This document shows, piece by piece, positions 26,508-35,470 of a stretch of 64,000 bases of DNA. Source of the DNA: Halomonas sp. DQ26W (lineage in GTDB: Bacteria > Pseudomonadota > Gammaproteobacteria > Pseudomonadales > Halomonadaceae); NCBI RefSeq assembly GCF_003339685.1, contig NZ_QPKI01000007.1, forward strand, positions 324-64,323, in the 5' to 3' direction. The first letter of the stretch is position 1; each line of letters begins with the position of its first letter. The notes below the pieces were generated by a model. The model had not been told where the DNA came from, searched no databases, and was given only the letters and a program-made list of their open reading frames with translations. Both the position numbers and the translations under genes were made by a program.

Positions 26508-26751
26508 TTTGATTCCTTTGCTTGGCTAATGATCCTTGGCTAACAATAGCTAATAGGCTATCAAGGTTGCAACTATTGAGACACTGAAAGAGGTGAAAAT
26601 CGTTGGTAGTAGGAACGGTAAAGCGCTAGCCGGTAGCTATTGATGACCGAAAAAAGAGTGGAGATTCCTGTAATGCTCTGATTTTTAAATATTTTCATTC
26701 CAGATGTTGATGAGATATGGGTGTCGCCCTCGGAAGTCTAGGGTATGACCG

Positions 26752-26952
26752 ATGACAGACCACCACAGCACCGCCACCGCCCCGGACGCCGACGAGCTGC
26801 TGCACTACCTGAGGGGCTATGCTGACCGATACCAGCGCCAACACTGCCGCCGCCTGGAGGCCGTCACCCTGCCGCGGGACACGTGGCGGGCGCTGGGCAA
26901 ACCGGAAACCGCCGCCGGGCTGCGGATCAAGCCGGAGGTCGGGGACACGTGA
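26752..26952 (+). CDS. Small hypothetical island protein
   Basis: 66 residues, MTDHHSTATAPDADELLHYL followed by a basic, Arg/His-rich helix and a C-terminal TWRALGKPETAAGLRIKPEV that resembles a short beta-hairpin. High GC, as in the RepA-like gene. No good Shine-Dalgarno site is visible. The 244 bases before it contain only AT-rich sequence with short TAGC-type inverted repeats. The function is not recognisable. Confidence 0.45.
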   Translation: MTDHHSTATAPDADELLHYLRGYADRYQRQHCRRLEAVTLPRDTWRALGKPETAAGLRIKPEVGDT

Positions 26953-26967
26953 TTAAAGGGGGAGGCT

Positions 26968-27267
26968 ATGCGGAAGGCTATATTTACTGCGCTGCTGGCG
27001 CTGTTGTTGTTACCGATGACCGCCGAGGCCGAGTGGAGAAACTACGAAACGGAATGGGATCGCAGCTTTAATCGGGAGGTGGCGCTGGCCCTGGCCGCTA
27101 ACAACGTCCGGGGATGCGGGGAGTTCAAGCACAAGCGCCATATCAAAGGCGGGAGCGAATACCTAGTTTATTGCACCGCGGACGGGGAGAGGTGGCGGGC
27201 TTACCTGGTGTTCGCCGGGGTTCAGCGGGTTACGGGGCCCTTTGAGCCGCACCCTATGTTTGATTGA
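26968..27267 (+). CDS. Small secreted hypothetical protein
   Basis: 99 residues with a classic signal peptide (MRKAIFTALLALLLLPMTAE, cleavage likely after AEA). The mature domain of about 78 residues has two cysteines (NNVRGCGEF and YLVYCTADG) that could form a disulfide. GGGGGAGG precedes the ATG by 3-4 nt. It follows the previous gene by 15 bases, so the two may be co-transcribed. Not recognised. Confidence 0.65.
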   Translation: MRKAIFTALLALLLLPMTAEAEWRNYETEWDRSFNREVALALAANNVRGCGEFKHKRHIKGGSEYLVYCTADGERWRAYLVFAGVQRVTGPFEPHPMFD

Positions 27268-27304
27268 CGGTCCCGCACGGGGCCCGCCTGTTATAACCCC
27301 GCCG

Positions 27305-27702
27305 GGCTAGGGCTCCGCCGCTGCCGCCCCTGGTGGGCTCCGCCGCTGCCGCCCCTGGTGGGCTCCGCTGTTGCCGGCCTGGTGGGCTCCACCGCTGCCG
27401 GGCCCCTCTGCTGCCGGGCTGTCTCCGCTGCCGGGCCCCTCTGCTGCCGGGCCCCTCTGCTGCCGGGCTGCCTCCGCTGCCGGGCTGCCTCCGCTGCCGG
27501 GCTGCCTCCGCTGCCGGGCTGACTCTGCTGCCGGGCTGCCTCAGCTGCCGGGCTGCCTCCGCTGCCGGGCTGCCTCTGCTGCTGGGCTCCGCCGCTGCCG
27601 GGCTGCCTCTGCTGCCGGGCTGCCTCTGCTGCTGGGCTACCTCCGCTGCTGGGCTGCCTCTGCTGCTGGGCCCCTCCGCTGCTGGGCTGCCTCCGCTGCC
27701 GG
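27305..27702. repeat. GC-rich minisatellite with 17-bp units
   Basis: About 400 bases of tandem repeats. The main unit is CTGCCGGGCTGCCTCCG (17 bp) with variants (CCCCT for GCCTC, CTGCTGGG for CTGCCGGG). The left part (27310-27400) has longer units of about 25 bp built on GGGCTCCGCCGCTGCCG. Because 17 is not a multiple of three, several frames on both strands stay open and give 17-residue periodic low-complexity peptides. I treat these as artefacts, not genes. On the minus strand a weak hairpin with a T-run (27721-27740) precedes the array. Confidence 0.85.
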
Positions 27703-27790
27703 GTGCTATTGTATATTCCCAAAAAGCCTATTAACAGGCTCTGTTATTCTTTATAGTATGGAATAAGGTTATATCTGATAGGAATTTTCC

Positions 27791-27955
27791 ATGCCAGACC
27801 ATCGCCGCCGGGGCAGGGAATGCAGGCCGACACAGCAAGACGAAGCCGGGTATTGGCGCTTGCTGCGCGACCTGGCGGACCACGGGGACGCCCATGCCGC
27901 CGGGCTGTTGTTGATGCTGCGGGAAATCCGAGAACTGAAAGAGGGCAGAGCATGA
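27791..27955 (+). CDS. Small 54-residue hypothetical protein, coupled with the next gene
   Basis: ATG at 27791 gives MPDHRRRGRECRPTQQDEAG, then YWRLLRDLADHGDAHAAGLL and LMLREIRELKEGRA. The stop overlaps the ATG of the next gene (ATGA at 27952), the usual sign of translational coupling. The second half is a plausible amphipathic helix. No family is recognised; such small basic proteins are common in phage and integrative elements. Confidence 0.55.
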   Translation: MPDHRRRGRECRPTQQDEAGYWRLLRDLADHGDAHAAGLLLMLREIRELKEGRA

Positions 27956-28965
27956 CCACCAACGCCGCCAACCTGGCCGCCGCGATTACCCGGCAGGCCG
28001 CACGCCGCGAAGCCGCCACCCTACGTCTGGCTAGCCTGGACGGTTCCGATACTCGCGACCGCCTGACCCACGCCGAGGCCGTGGAGCGTGACGCCGCCGA
28101 GAAGCTTTGGAGGGCCTTTGCACCTTCCGAACAATGGGGCACCGTCCCCGGAGTGGAGGAGGTTCGGACGGCTGCCGAGCGCCGCACGCCGCGAAGCCGC
28201 GATAACCTCGGGAACGACCGGGATGCACACTTCAACGGCTGCCGGGACCACCTGGAGCGGGTCACCGCTAACGTTGCGGAGCTGTCGGAGCTGTCGGAGG
28301 CGGAAACCGAGGAGCGGGAAGCCCTGGGGGAGGAGCTGGCGGAGATCAACGCCGCGGGATACGGGGTGCAGCCTACCCGCAAGGGGCTGACAGCCATGGA
28401 AGATGCCATTGCCTGTCAGTGTGCCGAGCTGGCGCGGGTCAATCTGGCCCTTGCCGACCTGGAATCAGGCGAAGACGACACGGGGGGCGCCTCTGCCGAC
28501 CTGGAGGCCGCCCAGCAGCGGGTAGACGAGCTGGCCGCCGCTGCTGCACTGGGGGAAGCCGATGAGGCGGAGCTACGGGCCGCGGCAACCGCCCTGGCCA
28601 AGTCGAGGCAGCGCGCCAGCACCCCACAAGATGCCGCGAAGCATAGCGAAGCCGCCCGTCGCGGGCTGGAGCGGAAAGCCGAGGAACTGGCCGCCGGCAT
28701 CGACCACATTGAACAGACTAGGTGGGAGGTCGAGGCGGAGGTCTGCCGGGCCGAGTGGGCGGAAGCCGAGCGCCGGCTGGTGGACCTGCTGGAAGGTGGC
28801 GAGCTGGTGGAGGTTATGAATCGGCTGCGCGAGTCCCGTACCGCCCACCACCGGGCGCACAGGATCGCCTACGGGAACGCCCCTACCCTTATCGGAAAGG
28901 ACCGGCTCGAGATTACCGGGCCCCTGCTGGAACACCATACGATGCGTTGGCTCTTCCGCGTTTAA
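27952..28965 (+). CDS. Coiled-coil hypothetical protein of the island
   Basis: 337 residues, very rich in Ala, Glu and Arg, predicted almost fully helical with long heptad stretches (ELSELSEAETEEREALGEEL, VDELAAAAALGEADEAELRA). The C-terminus (NAPTLIGKDRLEITGPLLEH) is less repetitive. The ATG at 27952 is preferred because of the ATGA overlap; a longer frame upstream would conflict with the 54-residue gene. No enzymatic motif is seen. It may be a structural or partition-like protein of the element. Confidence 0.6.
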   Translation: MTTNAANLAAAITRQAARREAATLRLASLDGSDTRDRLTHAEAVERDAAEKLWRAFAPSEQWGTVPGVEEVRTAAERRTPRSRDNLGNDRDAHFNGCRDHLERVTANVAELSELSEAETEEREALGEELAEINAAGYGVQPTRKGLTAMEDAIACQCAELARVNLALADLESGEDDTGGASADLEAAQQRVDELAAAAALGEADEAELRAAATALAKSRQRASTPQDAAKHSEAARRGLERKAEELAAGIDHIEQTRWEVEAEVCRAEWAEAERRLVDLLEGGELVEVMNRLRESRTAHHRAHRIAYGNAPTLIGKDRLEITGPLLEHHTMRWLFRV

Positions 28966-29299
28966 CGGTGCGACTCCTCCCCCAGTATCGCGGGCCTAGT
29001 GCTAGGGGGGACCGGAGCAAAACGCCCGCCGCTGGCAAACCCGAACGGCTCCTCCGCGGGCGCCAGCACTCAAGGCCCTTCGGGGCCTTGTTTCATTGGG
29101 AGCCACGCCGCTGTCGAGTGCACAACCCCCCGCGTCAATTCATGAGCCCCGCGATTCGGCAATTGCTGGGCTACCTGACGCTGAGAACCGAGCCCTTAGG
29201 GTCGTCCATACCTTGCAGGGTGTGGGGGTGTGTGTGGGGGCGGAGGTGGTTCTGATTGGATTGCTAAGCGAGGGAGCGAAGCTAAGCTATTGAATTAAT
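28966..29299. other. Gene-free end of the island next to tRNA-Arg
   Basis: Apart from the hairpin at 29071 nothing firm is seen. A 65-codon frame (29096-29293) lacks a ribosome site and protein-like composition. No integrase gene and no second copy of the tRNA 3' end are present here. Confidence 0.5.
29071..29093 (+). terminator. Terminator downstream of the island coiled-coil gene
   Basis: CAAGGCCC (29071-29078) pairs with GGGCCTTG (29083-29090) around TTCG, followed by TTT. Confidence 0.7.
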
Positions 29300-29376
29300 T
29301 GGCGCCCCCACCAGGATTCGAACCTGGGACCTTCCCCTTAGGAGGGGGACGCTCTATCCAGCTGAGCTATGGGGGC
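29300..29376 (-). tRNA. tRNA-Arg (anticodon CCT)
   Basis: The minus strand folds as a full cloverleaf. Acceptor GCCCCCA (29376-29370) pairs with TGGGGGC (29310-29304). Position 8-9 is TA, the D-stem is GCTC/GAGC, and the anticodon stem TCCCC/GGGGA closes the loop CTCCTAA, so the anticodon is CCT reading AGG. The T-arm is CCAGG-TTCGAAT-CCTGG. Discriminator G and an encoded CCA (29302-29300) follow. The 3' end faces the accessory island, the usual side for integration into a tRNA gene. Confidence 0.97.
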
Positions 29377-29389
29377 GCAACGGCTGCGC

Positions 29390-29418
29390 ATTATATGGGC
29401 TTGGGGCGGCAAGATAAA
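29390..29418 (-). promoter_or_regulatory. Promoter of tRNA-Arg
   Basis: A perfect -10 box TATAAT (minus strand, 29395-29390) is followed by a GC-rich discriminator and the mature tRNA end 14 bases later. A weak -35 box TTTATC lies 17 bases upstream. GC-rich discriminators are typical of stringently controlled stable-RNA promoters. Confidence 0.7.
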
Positions 29419-29549
29419 CCGTAACGGCCGAAGCCCTTGCTTGCGTACCACTGTCACACCCCGTCACAGGACTGCCCATCGGCTGTAATTGGGCGGTATA
29501 GTAGTGCCTTTTCATTCCTATTCGTTATTTGCATGTTCCAGGAAGTCTC

Positions 29550-30779
29550 ATGATCAAGCGTCTTCTCCCTATTCTGATTCTGGCCATTGGCGTGACTGGC
29601 TTCCTGACATTGCGTCTGATGCGTCCGGAACCGGTCGAGGTGGTGGTACAGGAGCGTAGCTGGCGGGTCGACTCCATGGTGGTGGCCTATAGCGAGCATG
29701 TGCCGGTGTTGCCGCTCTTTGGCGAGGTGGTCTCGCCAGACCGGGTTAGCCTGGTGGCCCCCATGGCGGCGCGGGTCGCCGAGCGACCGGTGCAGGAGGG
29801 GCAGCGTGTCGCGGCTGGCACGTTGCTCGTTGCACTGGATGAAGCCGATACACTGCCGCCCTTGCGTCAGGCCGAGGCCGAGGTGGCGGATATCGAGGCG
29901 CAGATCGCCAATGAACGGATCCGCAACGAGAACGACCGTGAAGCCCTGGCGCGGGAACGCGATATTGTCGCCAACGCACAGCGCCAGTTGGAGCGAACCC
30001 GTTCGCTGGTCGATCGCAACCTTGCCTCTCCCTCGGACCTGGATAATGCCAGCGATTCCCTGGCACGTGCTCGCCTTACAGTGGCCACCCGCGAGGGGGC
30101 CATTGCCGAGCACCCGGCACGGCTGCAAAGTCTGGAGGCGCGGCTGGCCAGAACCGAGACAGTGGAGCAGGCGGCACGGCGGGACGCGGATCGCAGCCGC
30201 GTGGTGGCACCCTTTGACGGTGTCGTTACCGGTATTCGGGTCGCCCCCGGTGATCAGGTGGCCTCAGGAGCGGCGCTGATGAGTCTTTATCCCCGGGAAG
30301 GGCTGGAACTTCACGCTCGTGTACCCCGGCGCTACCTGGCCGAGCTGGGCGAGTCGCTTGAGCAGGACGAGCCGTTGATAGCGGAGGCGGTGGAGGGCGT
30401 TCAGCGTTTCCGGCTGCAGCGACTGGCCGGAGAGAGCAATCCGGGCGGTACCGAGGCGATCCTGGTGCTGGCAGGAAGCGCCTCTGGCCTTCGCCCAGGG
30501 ACGCTGCTACCGGTTCTGTTGCAGCGCCCTGCGGTGGCCGAGACCCTGGCGGTGCCCTTCAGCGCCCTGCACGGCAGCGATGTGTTATACCGCATCGATG
30601 AGCAGGACCGCCTGCAGCGTCATACCGTGACTCGTCTGGGGGAGACCCTTGGCACTGACGGTGAACGCTGGGCGCTGGTCAAGCCTGACGGGCTTGCCGC
30701 TGGTGAGCGCGTCATTGTCACGCACCTACCCAACGCCATGCAGGGGCTAAGGGTCGAAGTCGCCGAGCCACAGCCATGA
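29550..30779 (+). CDS. RND efflux periplasmic adaptor (membrane fusion protein)
   Basis: A 409-residue adaptor anchored by an N-terminal segment (MIKRLLPILILAIGVTGFLT). It has the split lipoyl domain (RVAERPVQEGQRVAAGTLLV and APFDGVVTGIRVAPGDQVAS), a long alpha-hairpin between them (ANAQRQLERTRSLVDRNLAS) and a beta-barrel/membrane-proximal end. GGAAG lies 4 nt upstream of the ATG at 29550; an earlier in-frame start lacks one. The next gene, the RND pump, overlaps by four bases. No TolC-type channel gene is nearby. Confidence 0.92.
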   Translation: MIKRLLPILILAIGVTGFLTLRLMRPEPVEVVVQERSWRVDSMVVAYSEHVPVLPLFGEVVSPDRVSLVAPMAARVAERPVQEGQRVAAGTLLVALDEADTLPPLRQAEAEVADIEAQIANERIRNENDREALARERDIVANAQRQLERTRSLVDRNLASPSDLDNASDSLARARLTVATREGAIAEHPARLQSLEARLARTETVEQAARRDADRSRVVAPFDGVVTGIRVAPGDQVASGAALMSLYPREGLELHARVPRRYLAELGESLEQDEPLIAEAVEGVQRFRLQRLAGESNPGGTEAILVLAGSASGLRPGTLLPVLLQRPAVAETLAVPFSALHGSDVLYRIDEQDRLQRHTVTRLGETLGTDGERWALVKPDGLAAGERVIVTHLPNAMQGLRVEVAEPQP

Positions 30780-33700
30780 GTCGTAAGCGGGGGATCATCG
30801 GTTTTTTCGTGCATCATCGGGTCGCCGCCAACCTGGTCATGCTGGCAATGTTGCTGGGGGGTGCCCTGGGCATCGCTCGCATGAATGTACAGTTCTTCCC
30901 GAGCTTTGCCCTGGATGTGGTGAGCGTGCGGGTGGTGTGGAGCGGGGCCTCTGCCGAGGATATCGAGCAGGGCGTGACCAACCCGCTGGAACAGCGGCTG
31001 CGTAGCCTCCACGGCTTGAAGCGAATGACCTCCACTTCGGCACAGGGCATCGCCAACATTACCCTGGAGTTTGTCGAGGGCAGCGACCCGGTGTTGGCCC
31101 TTGACGATGTCCGCCAGCAGGTTGACGGCTTCACCAGCCTGCCGGCGGATGCTGAATCGCCGGAGGTTTCCCGGGTGGTACGCTACGAGCCGGTGGCACG
31201 CCTGCTGGTGCGCGGCGAACTCGACGAGCGAGAGTTGCGCCAGTTGGTGCACCGTTTCGAGAACGAACTGCTACTGCGCGGCATTGATCGCGTGCAGGTG
31301 AGTGGTTTGGCCCAGCAGCAGATCAGCGTTGAAGTGCCGGCGGAGCGACTGCAGAGTTTGTCGCTGTCGCTGGATCAGATTGCCGAGCGGATCCAGGCCA
31401 TGTCCCGAGACCTGCCCGCCGGTATTCTGGGCCAGCAGGATAGCGCCCGGGAGCTGCGTTCGCTTGAGCAGCGCCGTGACCCACTGGCGTTCGAGAATCT
31501 GCCGATTCTCAGTAGCGACCGGGTGCAGCTGCGCCTGGGCGATATCGCGGTGGTCCGCCAGGAACCGAGAGAAGGGCAGCTGAGGCTCAGCCGCGAAGGC
31601 GAGGCGGCAGTGGAAATGCAATTGCAGCGTGCCGAGAGCGGTGACTCCCTGGCTGCCGCAAGAGTGCTCGATGAATGGCTGGCCGACACCCGGCCGAAGC
31701 TGCCGCCAAGCGTCGAGCTGGAAGTGCATGACGAGTCTTGGCAACTGATCGACGAGCGCATCTCGCTGCTCATCAGTAATGGGGCAGGTGGTCTGCTGCT
31801 GGTGGTGATCCTGCTCTACTTCTTTCTTCCGGCACGGGTGGCTCTGTGGGTGGCCATCGGCATTCCCACTGCCTTCATGGCGGCGCTTGGGGTGTTCTGG
31901 GGCATCGGCGGCTCGATCAACATGATGTCGCTGTTTGCCCTGATCATGGCGCTGGGGGTGATCGTCGACGATGCCATCGTGGTGGGCGAGGATGCCGATG
32001 CACATCATCGCGCAGGGGAGGCCCCGAGGCATGCCTCGGCGGGCGCGGCGCGGCGCATGCTGTGGCCTGTGCTCGCCTCGTCGCTGACCACGGTGGCGGC
32101 CTTCATGCCGCTGCTGATGGTGGGCGGTATCATTGGCAATATTCTGGGCGATATTCCGATCATCATGATCTGCGTGTTGATCGCTTCGCTGCTGGAGTGC
32201 TTCGTGGTGTTGCCGGCGCACCTGCGCAATGCCTTCGTTCCCGGTCGTCCCGGTTCGCAAGCCGAGCGCCCTCGTCGCGGGCTGGGCAATCTTCGCCAGG
32301 GTTTCGAGAACGGCTTCCAGCGCTTTCGAGAGGGTCCCTTTCGACGCTTTTCTGCGCTCTCCTTGCGTTATCGGGGTGCTACGGTCGCCATGGCCTTGGC
32401 GGTGGCAATCGTGACGGCGGGCCTGCTGGCCGGTGGACGTATCGGGTTCAACTTCTTCCCCGCCCCCGAACCCAGCGTGCTCTATGCCAACGTCAACTTC
32501 GTTGCCGGTACCGAGCGGCAGCGGGTGGACCGTTTCCTCGATCACCTGCAGACCAGCCTCGACGAGGCCGAGCAGTCGCTGGGTGGCGACCTGGTAAAGA
32601 TGGCCGTGGTCCGCCACGCTGCCACCATCGATGGCGGTGCGCCGAGCCGCAGTGCCGACGAGGTGGGGTCGATGATGGTGGAGCTGATTTCGTCGGATCA
32701 TCGCGACGTACGCAACAACGCCTTTATCGCCGCCTGGCGTGAGCGCATCCGGCTCCCGGCGGGACTTGACAACCTCACCATCAACGAGCGCGCTGCCGGC
32801 CCGCCGGGCAGGGACGTCAACATTCGCCTGACAGGGGAGGATGCCATGGCCCTGCGGCTGGCGGCCGACTCACTACGACAATCGCTTTCCAGCCTGCCCG
32901 GTGTGCTGGATACCCAGGACGACATGCCCTGGGGGCGGGAGCAACTGATCTACCGGGTCAATCCTTGGGGCGAGGCCCTGGGGCTTACCACCGCCGAGCT
33001 CGGGCGACAGTTGCGAACCGCCTTTGACGGACAGGTCGTGCAAATACACCAGGCGGGGGCCGATGAGATCGAAGTGCGTGTCCATCTGCCACGGGAGCAG
33101 CGTGAGCGTATCGCCACGCTGTCGAGCCTGGCCGTTCACCTTCCCGACGGGCGCCAGGTGGGGCTGGATCAGGTCATGGACCTGTCACACCGACAGGGCT
33201 TCGAGGCGCTGCGTCATGCCGATGGCCAGCTGTCGGTGGAGGTTACCGCTGAACTCGATACGGCGGTCAGCTCCGCTGACCGGGTGCGCGAGTCGCTGTC
33301 GGCTGCGGTGTTGCCTGCCCTGGCCCGGGATCACCACCTGAGCTACAGCTTCGAGGGGCGTGCCGCTGACCAGCGCGAGACCCTGGCCGACATGCGTACT
33401 GGGCTGCTGATAGGCCTGGGGCTGATGTACGCTGTGCTGACCTGGGTCTTCGCCTCCTGGAGCCTGCCGCTGATTGTCATGGCGATTATCCCCTTCTCGC
33501 TGATCGGTGCACTGCTGGGGCACTGGTTGTTGGGGATCGACCTGACGATCCTGTCACTGTTCGGCCTGTTCGGACTCTCGGGTATCGTGGTCAACAACGC
33601 CATCATCCTGGTCAGTTTCTATCGGCTGCAGCGTGACCGGGGCCTGGCCATCGACGAGGCGCTCAACGAGGCGGTGGTTCAGCGTGTGCGGGCGGTGTTG

Positions 33701-33937
33701 CTTACCTCGCTGACCACCATCGGCGGGCTGTTGCCCCTGCTGTTCGAGACGTCGCTGCAGGCCCAGTTCCTGATTCCCATGGCGGTATCCATCGCCTTCG
33801 GGCTGGGGGTCTCGACGCTGCTGGTACTGCTGGTGATTCCGGCGTTGCTATCCTGGCTGGAGCATGGTCTGGAGCGGTGGGCACGGCGAGACACGCCGCC
33901 AGTGGCGACACACGAGGAGAGTCCACATGGAGGTTGA
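30776..33937 (+). CDS. RND-family inner-membrane efflux transporter
   Basis: A 1053-residue AcrB-type pump with 12 TM segments and two large periplasmic loops (about 40-335 and 560-860). The proton-relay aspartates are in LIMALGVIVDDAIVVGEDA (TM4). The second-half repeat has FGLFGLSGIVVNNAIILVSF. The N-terminus FFVHHRVAANLVMLAMLLGG and NVQFFPSFALDVVSVRVVW place it in the uncharacterised AcrB/D/F-like clade rather than the multidrug MexB group, so the substrate is open. ATGA overlap with the adaptor gene. Confidence 0.93.
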   Translation: MSRKRGIIGFFVHHRVAANLVMLAMLLGGALGIARMNVQFFPSFALDVVSVRVVWSGASAEDIEQGVTNPLEQRLRSLHGLKRMTSTSAQGIANITLEFVEGSDPVLALDDVRQQVDGFTSLPADAESPEVSRVVRYEPVARLLVRGELDERELRQLVHRFENELLLRGIDRVQVSGLAQQQISVEVPAERLQSLSLSLDQIAERIQAMSRDLPAGILGQQDSARELRSLEQRRDPLAFENLPILSSDRVQLRLGDIAVVRQEPREGQLRLSREGEAAVEMQLQRAESGDSLAAARVLDEWLADTRPKLPPSVELEVHDESWQLIDERISLLISNGAGGLLLVVILLYFFLPARVALWVAIGIPTAFMAALGVFWGIGGSINMMSLFALIMALGVIVDDAIVVGEDADAHHRAGEAPRHASAGAARRMLWPVLASSLTTVAAFMPLLMVGGIIGNILGDIPIIMICVLIASLLECFVVLPAHLRNAFVPGRPGSQAERPRRGLGNLRQGFENGFQRFREGPFRRFSALSLRYRGATVAMALAVAIVTAGLLAGGRIGFNFFPAPEPSVLYANVNFVAGTERQRVDRFLDHLQTSLDEAEQSLGGDLVKMAVVRHAATIDGGAPSRSADEVGSMMVELISSDHRDVRNNAFIAAWRERIRLPAGLDNLTINERAAGPPGRDVNIRLTGEDAMALRLAADSLRQSLSSLPGVLDTQDDMPWGREQLIYRVNPWGEALGLTTAELGRQLRTAFDGQVVQIHQAGADEIEVRVHLPREQRERIATLSSLAVHLPDGRQVGLDQVMDLSHRQGFEALRHADGQLSVEVTAELDTAVSSADRVRESLSAAVLPALARDHHLSYSFEGRAADQRETLADMRTGLLIGLGLMYAVLTWVFASWSLPLIVMAIIPFSLIGALLGHWLLGIDLTILSLFGLFGLSGIVVNNAIILVSFYRLQRDRGLAIDEALNEAVVQRVRAVLLTSLTTIGGLLPLLFETSLQAQFLIPMAVSIAFGLGVSTLLVLLVIPALLSWLEHGLERWARRDTPPVATHEESPHGG

Positions 33938-35435
33938 TGAGTATCGTCGTCACGACGGCCTGGGTCTGGCGGCGCTGATTCGCAGCGGCGAGGTGAGTCG
34001 TGATGAGGTGTTCAAGGCGGCCTGTGCTGCCGTCGAGGCCGACAATCCGAGCCTGGCGGCGGTGGTTCGCACCCGCTTCGAACGGGCCCGGGCCGAGGGC
34101 CGGCAGGTTGATTTCGCGGCACCCTTTGCCGGGGTGCCGACCCTGACCAAGGACCTGTTGATGGCCCTTGAAGGCGAGCCGCTGGCCTTCGGCAGTGCGT
34201 CTCTTGCCGACTGGAAAGCCCCGGCGGATTCGACCCTGGTCACCCGCCTGCGCGAGGCGGGTTTCTCCATTCTCGGTCAGACCGCCACGCCGGAACTGGG
34301 GTTGATGGGCATCACCGAGCCGCGTGCCTTTCCTCATCCGCGCAATCCCTGGAATCCCGCCCATTCTCCTGGTGGCTCCAGCGGTGGCTCAGCGGCTGCG
34401 GTGGCCGGGGGCCTGGTGCCGCTGGCCATGGCCGGCGATGGCGGCGGGTCGATTCGCATACCCGCCAGCTACTGCGGGCTGTTTGGCCTCAAGCCTTCCC
34501 GGGGCAGGGTGCCGCTGGGCCCGATGCATGCCGAAGTGTGGCAGGGCGCCGTGGTCGAACACGCTGTGACGCGGTCGGTTCGCGACAGCGCCGCGCTGCT
34601 CGATGTCACCAACGGTATGGATGAGAGCGACCCCTACCCTGTGAAGCGCGAGCGGGGCTTTCTGGCGGCGCTGGAACGTCCGCCTGGACCGCTGAGTGTC
34701 GGCGTATCCCTGGGCGACCCCCTGGGCAAGCCGATGGGCACCGTGCTCGATCCCCAGGTCCGCCAGGCCGTGGAGCAAGCGGCGGCAACCCTCGAAGGGC
34801 TTGGGCATCACATCGAGTGGGCAGAGCCGCCGGTCGATGGCGAACGGCTTGCCGACAGTTACCTGACGCTCTACCTGGGTCATCTCACCGCCGACCTGGC
34901 ATGGATCAGCCAGCAAACCGGCGTACCTGTGTCGCGCCTGGACATCGAGCCTTCCACACGCGCTGTTGCCCGGCTGGGGCGTCACCTGCCGGTGCGCGAC
35001 TATGAACTGGCCAAGCGTTACTGGAACGAGGTGGCGCGCAGCATGGGTGCCTTTCATCGACGCTACGACATGTTGCTGATGCCGGTGGCCGCCGCTCCGG
35101 CACCGCGCCTGGGCGAACTCTACCCGCCACCGGCACGGGAACGTCTGATGTCGCTACTGGCGATTCCGGGCATCGCCAGGCTGGCGCTCAAGGCGGGCAT
35201 GCTCAAGCGTCTGGCGCGAGATGCTCTGGCCCGCACTCCCTATACCCAGTTGGCCAACCTCACAGGCCAGCCGGCCATGTCGTTGCCGCTGCATGTCACG
35301 CCAGAAGGCTTGCCGGTGGGCGTGCAGGTGGTAGGTGCCATGGGCGATGAGCGCCGCCTGCTGGCGCTGGCGGCCCAGGTCGAGGCCGAGGTGCAATGGC
35401 AACGGCACCTGCCCAGGCCGGTCGAAGGCAGGTAG
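33927..35435 (+). CDS. Amidase-signature family amidase
   Basis: A 502-residue enzyme of usual amidase-signature length. The triad is visible: Lys in [10 protein letters not shown], the cis-Ser loop in [17 protein letters not shown] and the nucleophile motif in [20 protein letters not shown]. It resembles the branch containing 6-aminohexanoate-cyclic-dimer hydrolase; the real substrate is unknown. GAGGAGA precedes the ATG at 33927, which overlaps the end of the RND pump gene by 11 bases, so it belongs to the efflux operon. It shares only the family motifs with the amidase at 21942. Confidence 0.9.
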   Translation: MEVDEYRRHDGLGLAALIRSGEVSRDEVFKAACAAVEADNPSLAAVVRTRFERARAEGRQVDFAAPFAGVPTLTKDLLMALEGEPLAFGSASLADWKAPADSTLVTRLREAGFSILGQTATPELGLMGITEPRAFPHPRNPWNPAHSPGGSSGGSAAAVAGGLVPLAMAGDGGGSIRIPASYCGLFGLKPSRGRVPLGPMHAEVWQGAVVEHAVTRSVRDSAALLDVTNGMDESDPYPVKRERGFLAALERPPGPLSVGVSLGDPLGKPMGTVLDPQVRQAVEQAAATLEGLGHHIEWAEPPVDGERLADSYLTLYLGHLTADLAWISQQTGVPVSRLDIEPSTRAVARLGRHLPVRDYELAKRYWNEVARSMGAFHRRYDMLLMPVAAAPAPRLGELYPPPARERLMSLLAIPGIARLALKAGMLKRLARDALARTPYTQLANLTGQPAMSLPLHVTPEGLPVGVQVVGAMGDERRLLALAAQVEAEVQWQRHLPRPVEGR

Positions 35436-35470
35436 AATGCCCGCCACATTCCGCGGTTGCCGAGCCCTGC

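Noticed and set aside
27291-27734. Gln/Pro/Ala/Gly-rich and Leu/Pro/Cys-rich frames over the island repeat
   Set aside because: They result from a 17-bp tandem repeat open in several frames; start codons and ribosome sites are poor.
29096-29293. 65-codon frame between the island terminator and the tRNA gene
   Set aside because: No ribosome site, no recognisable motif, and it follows a terminator; likely chance.
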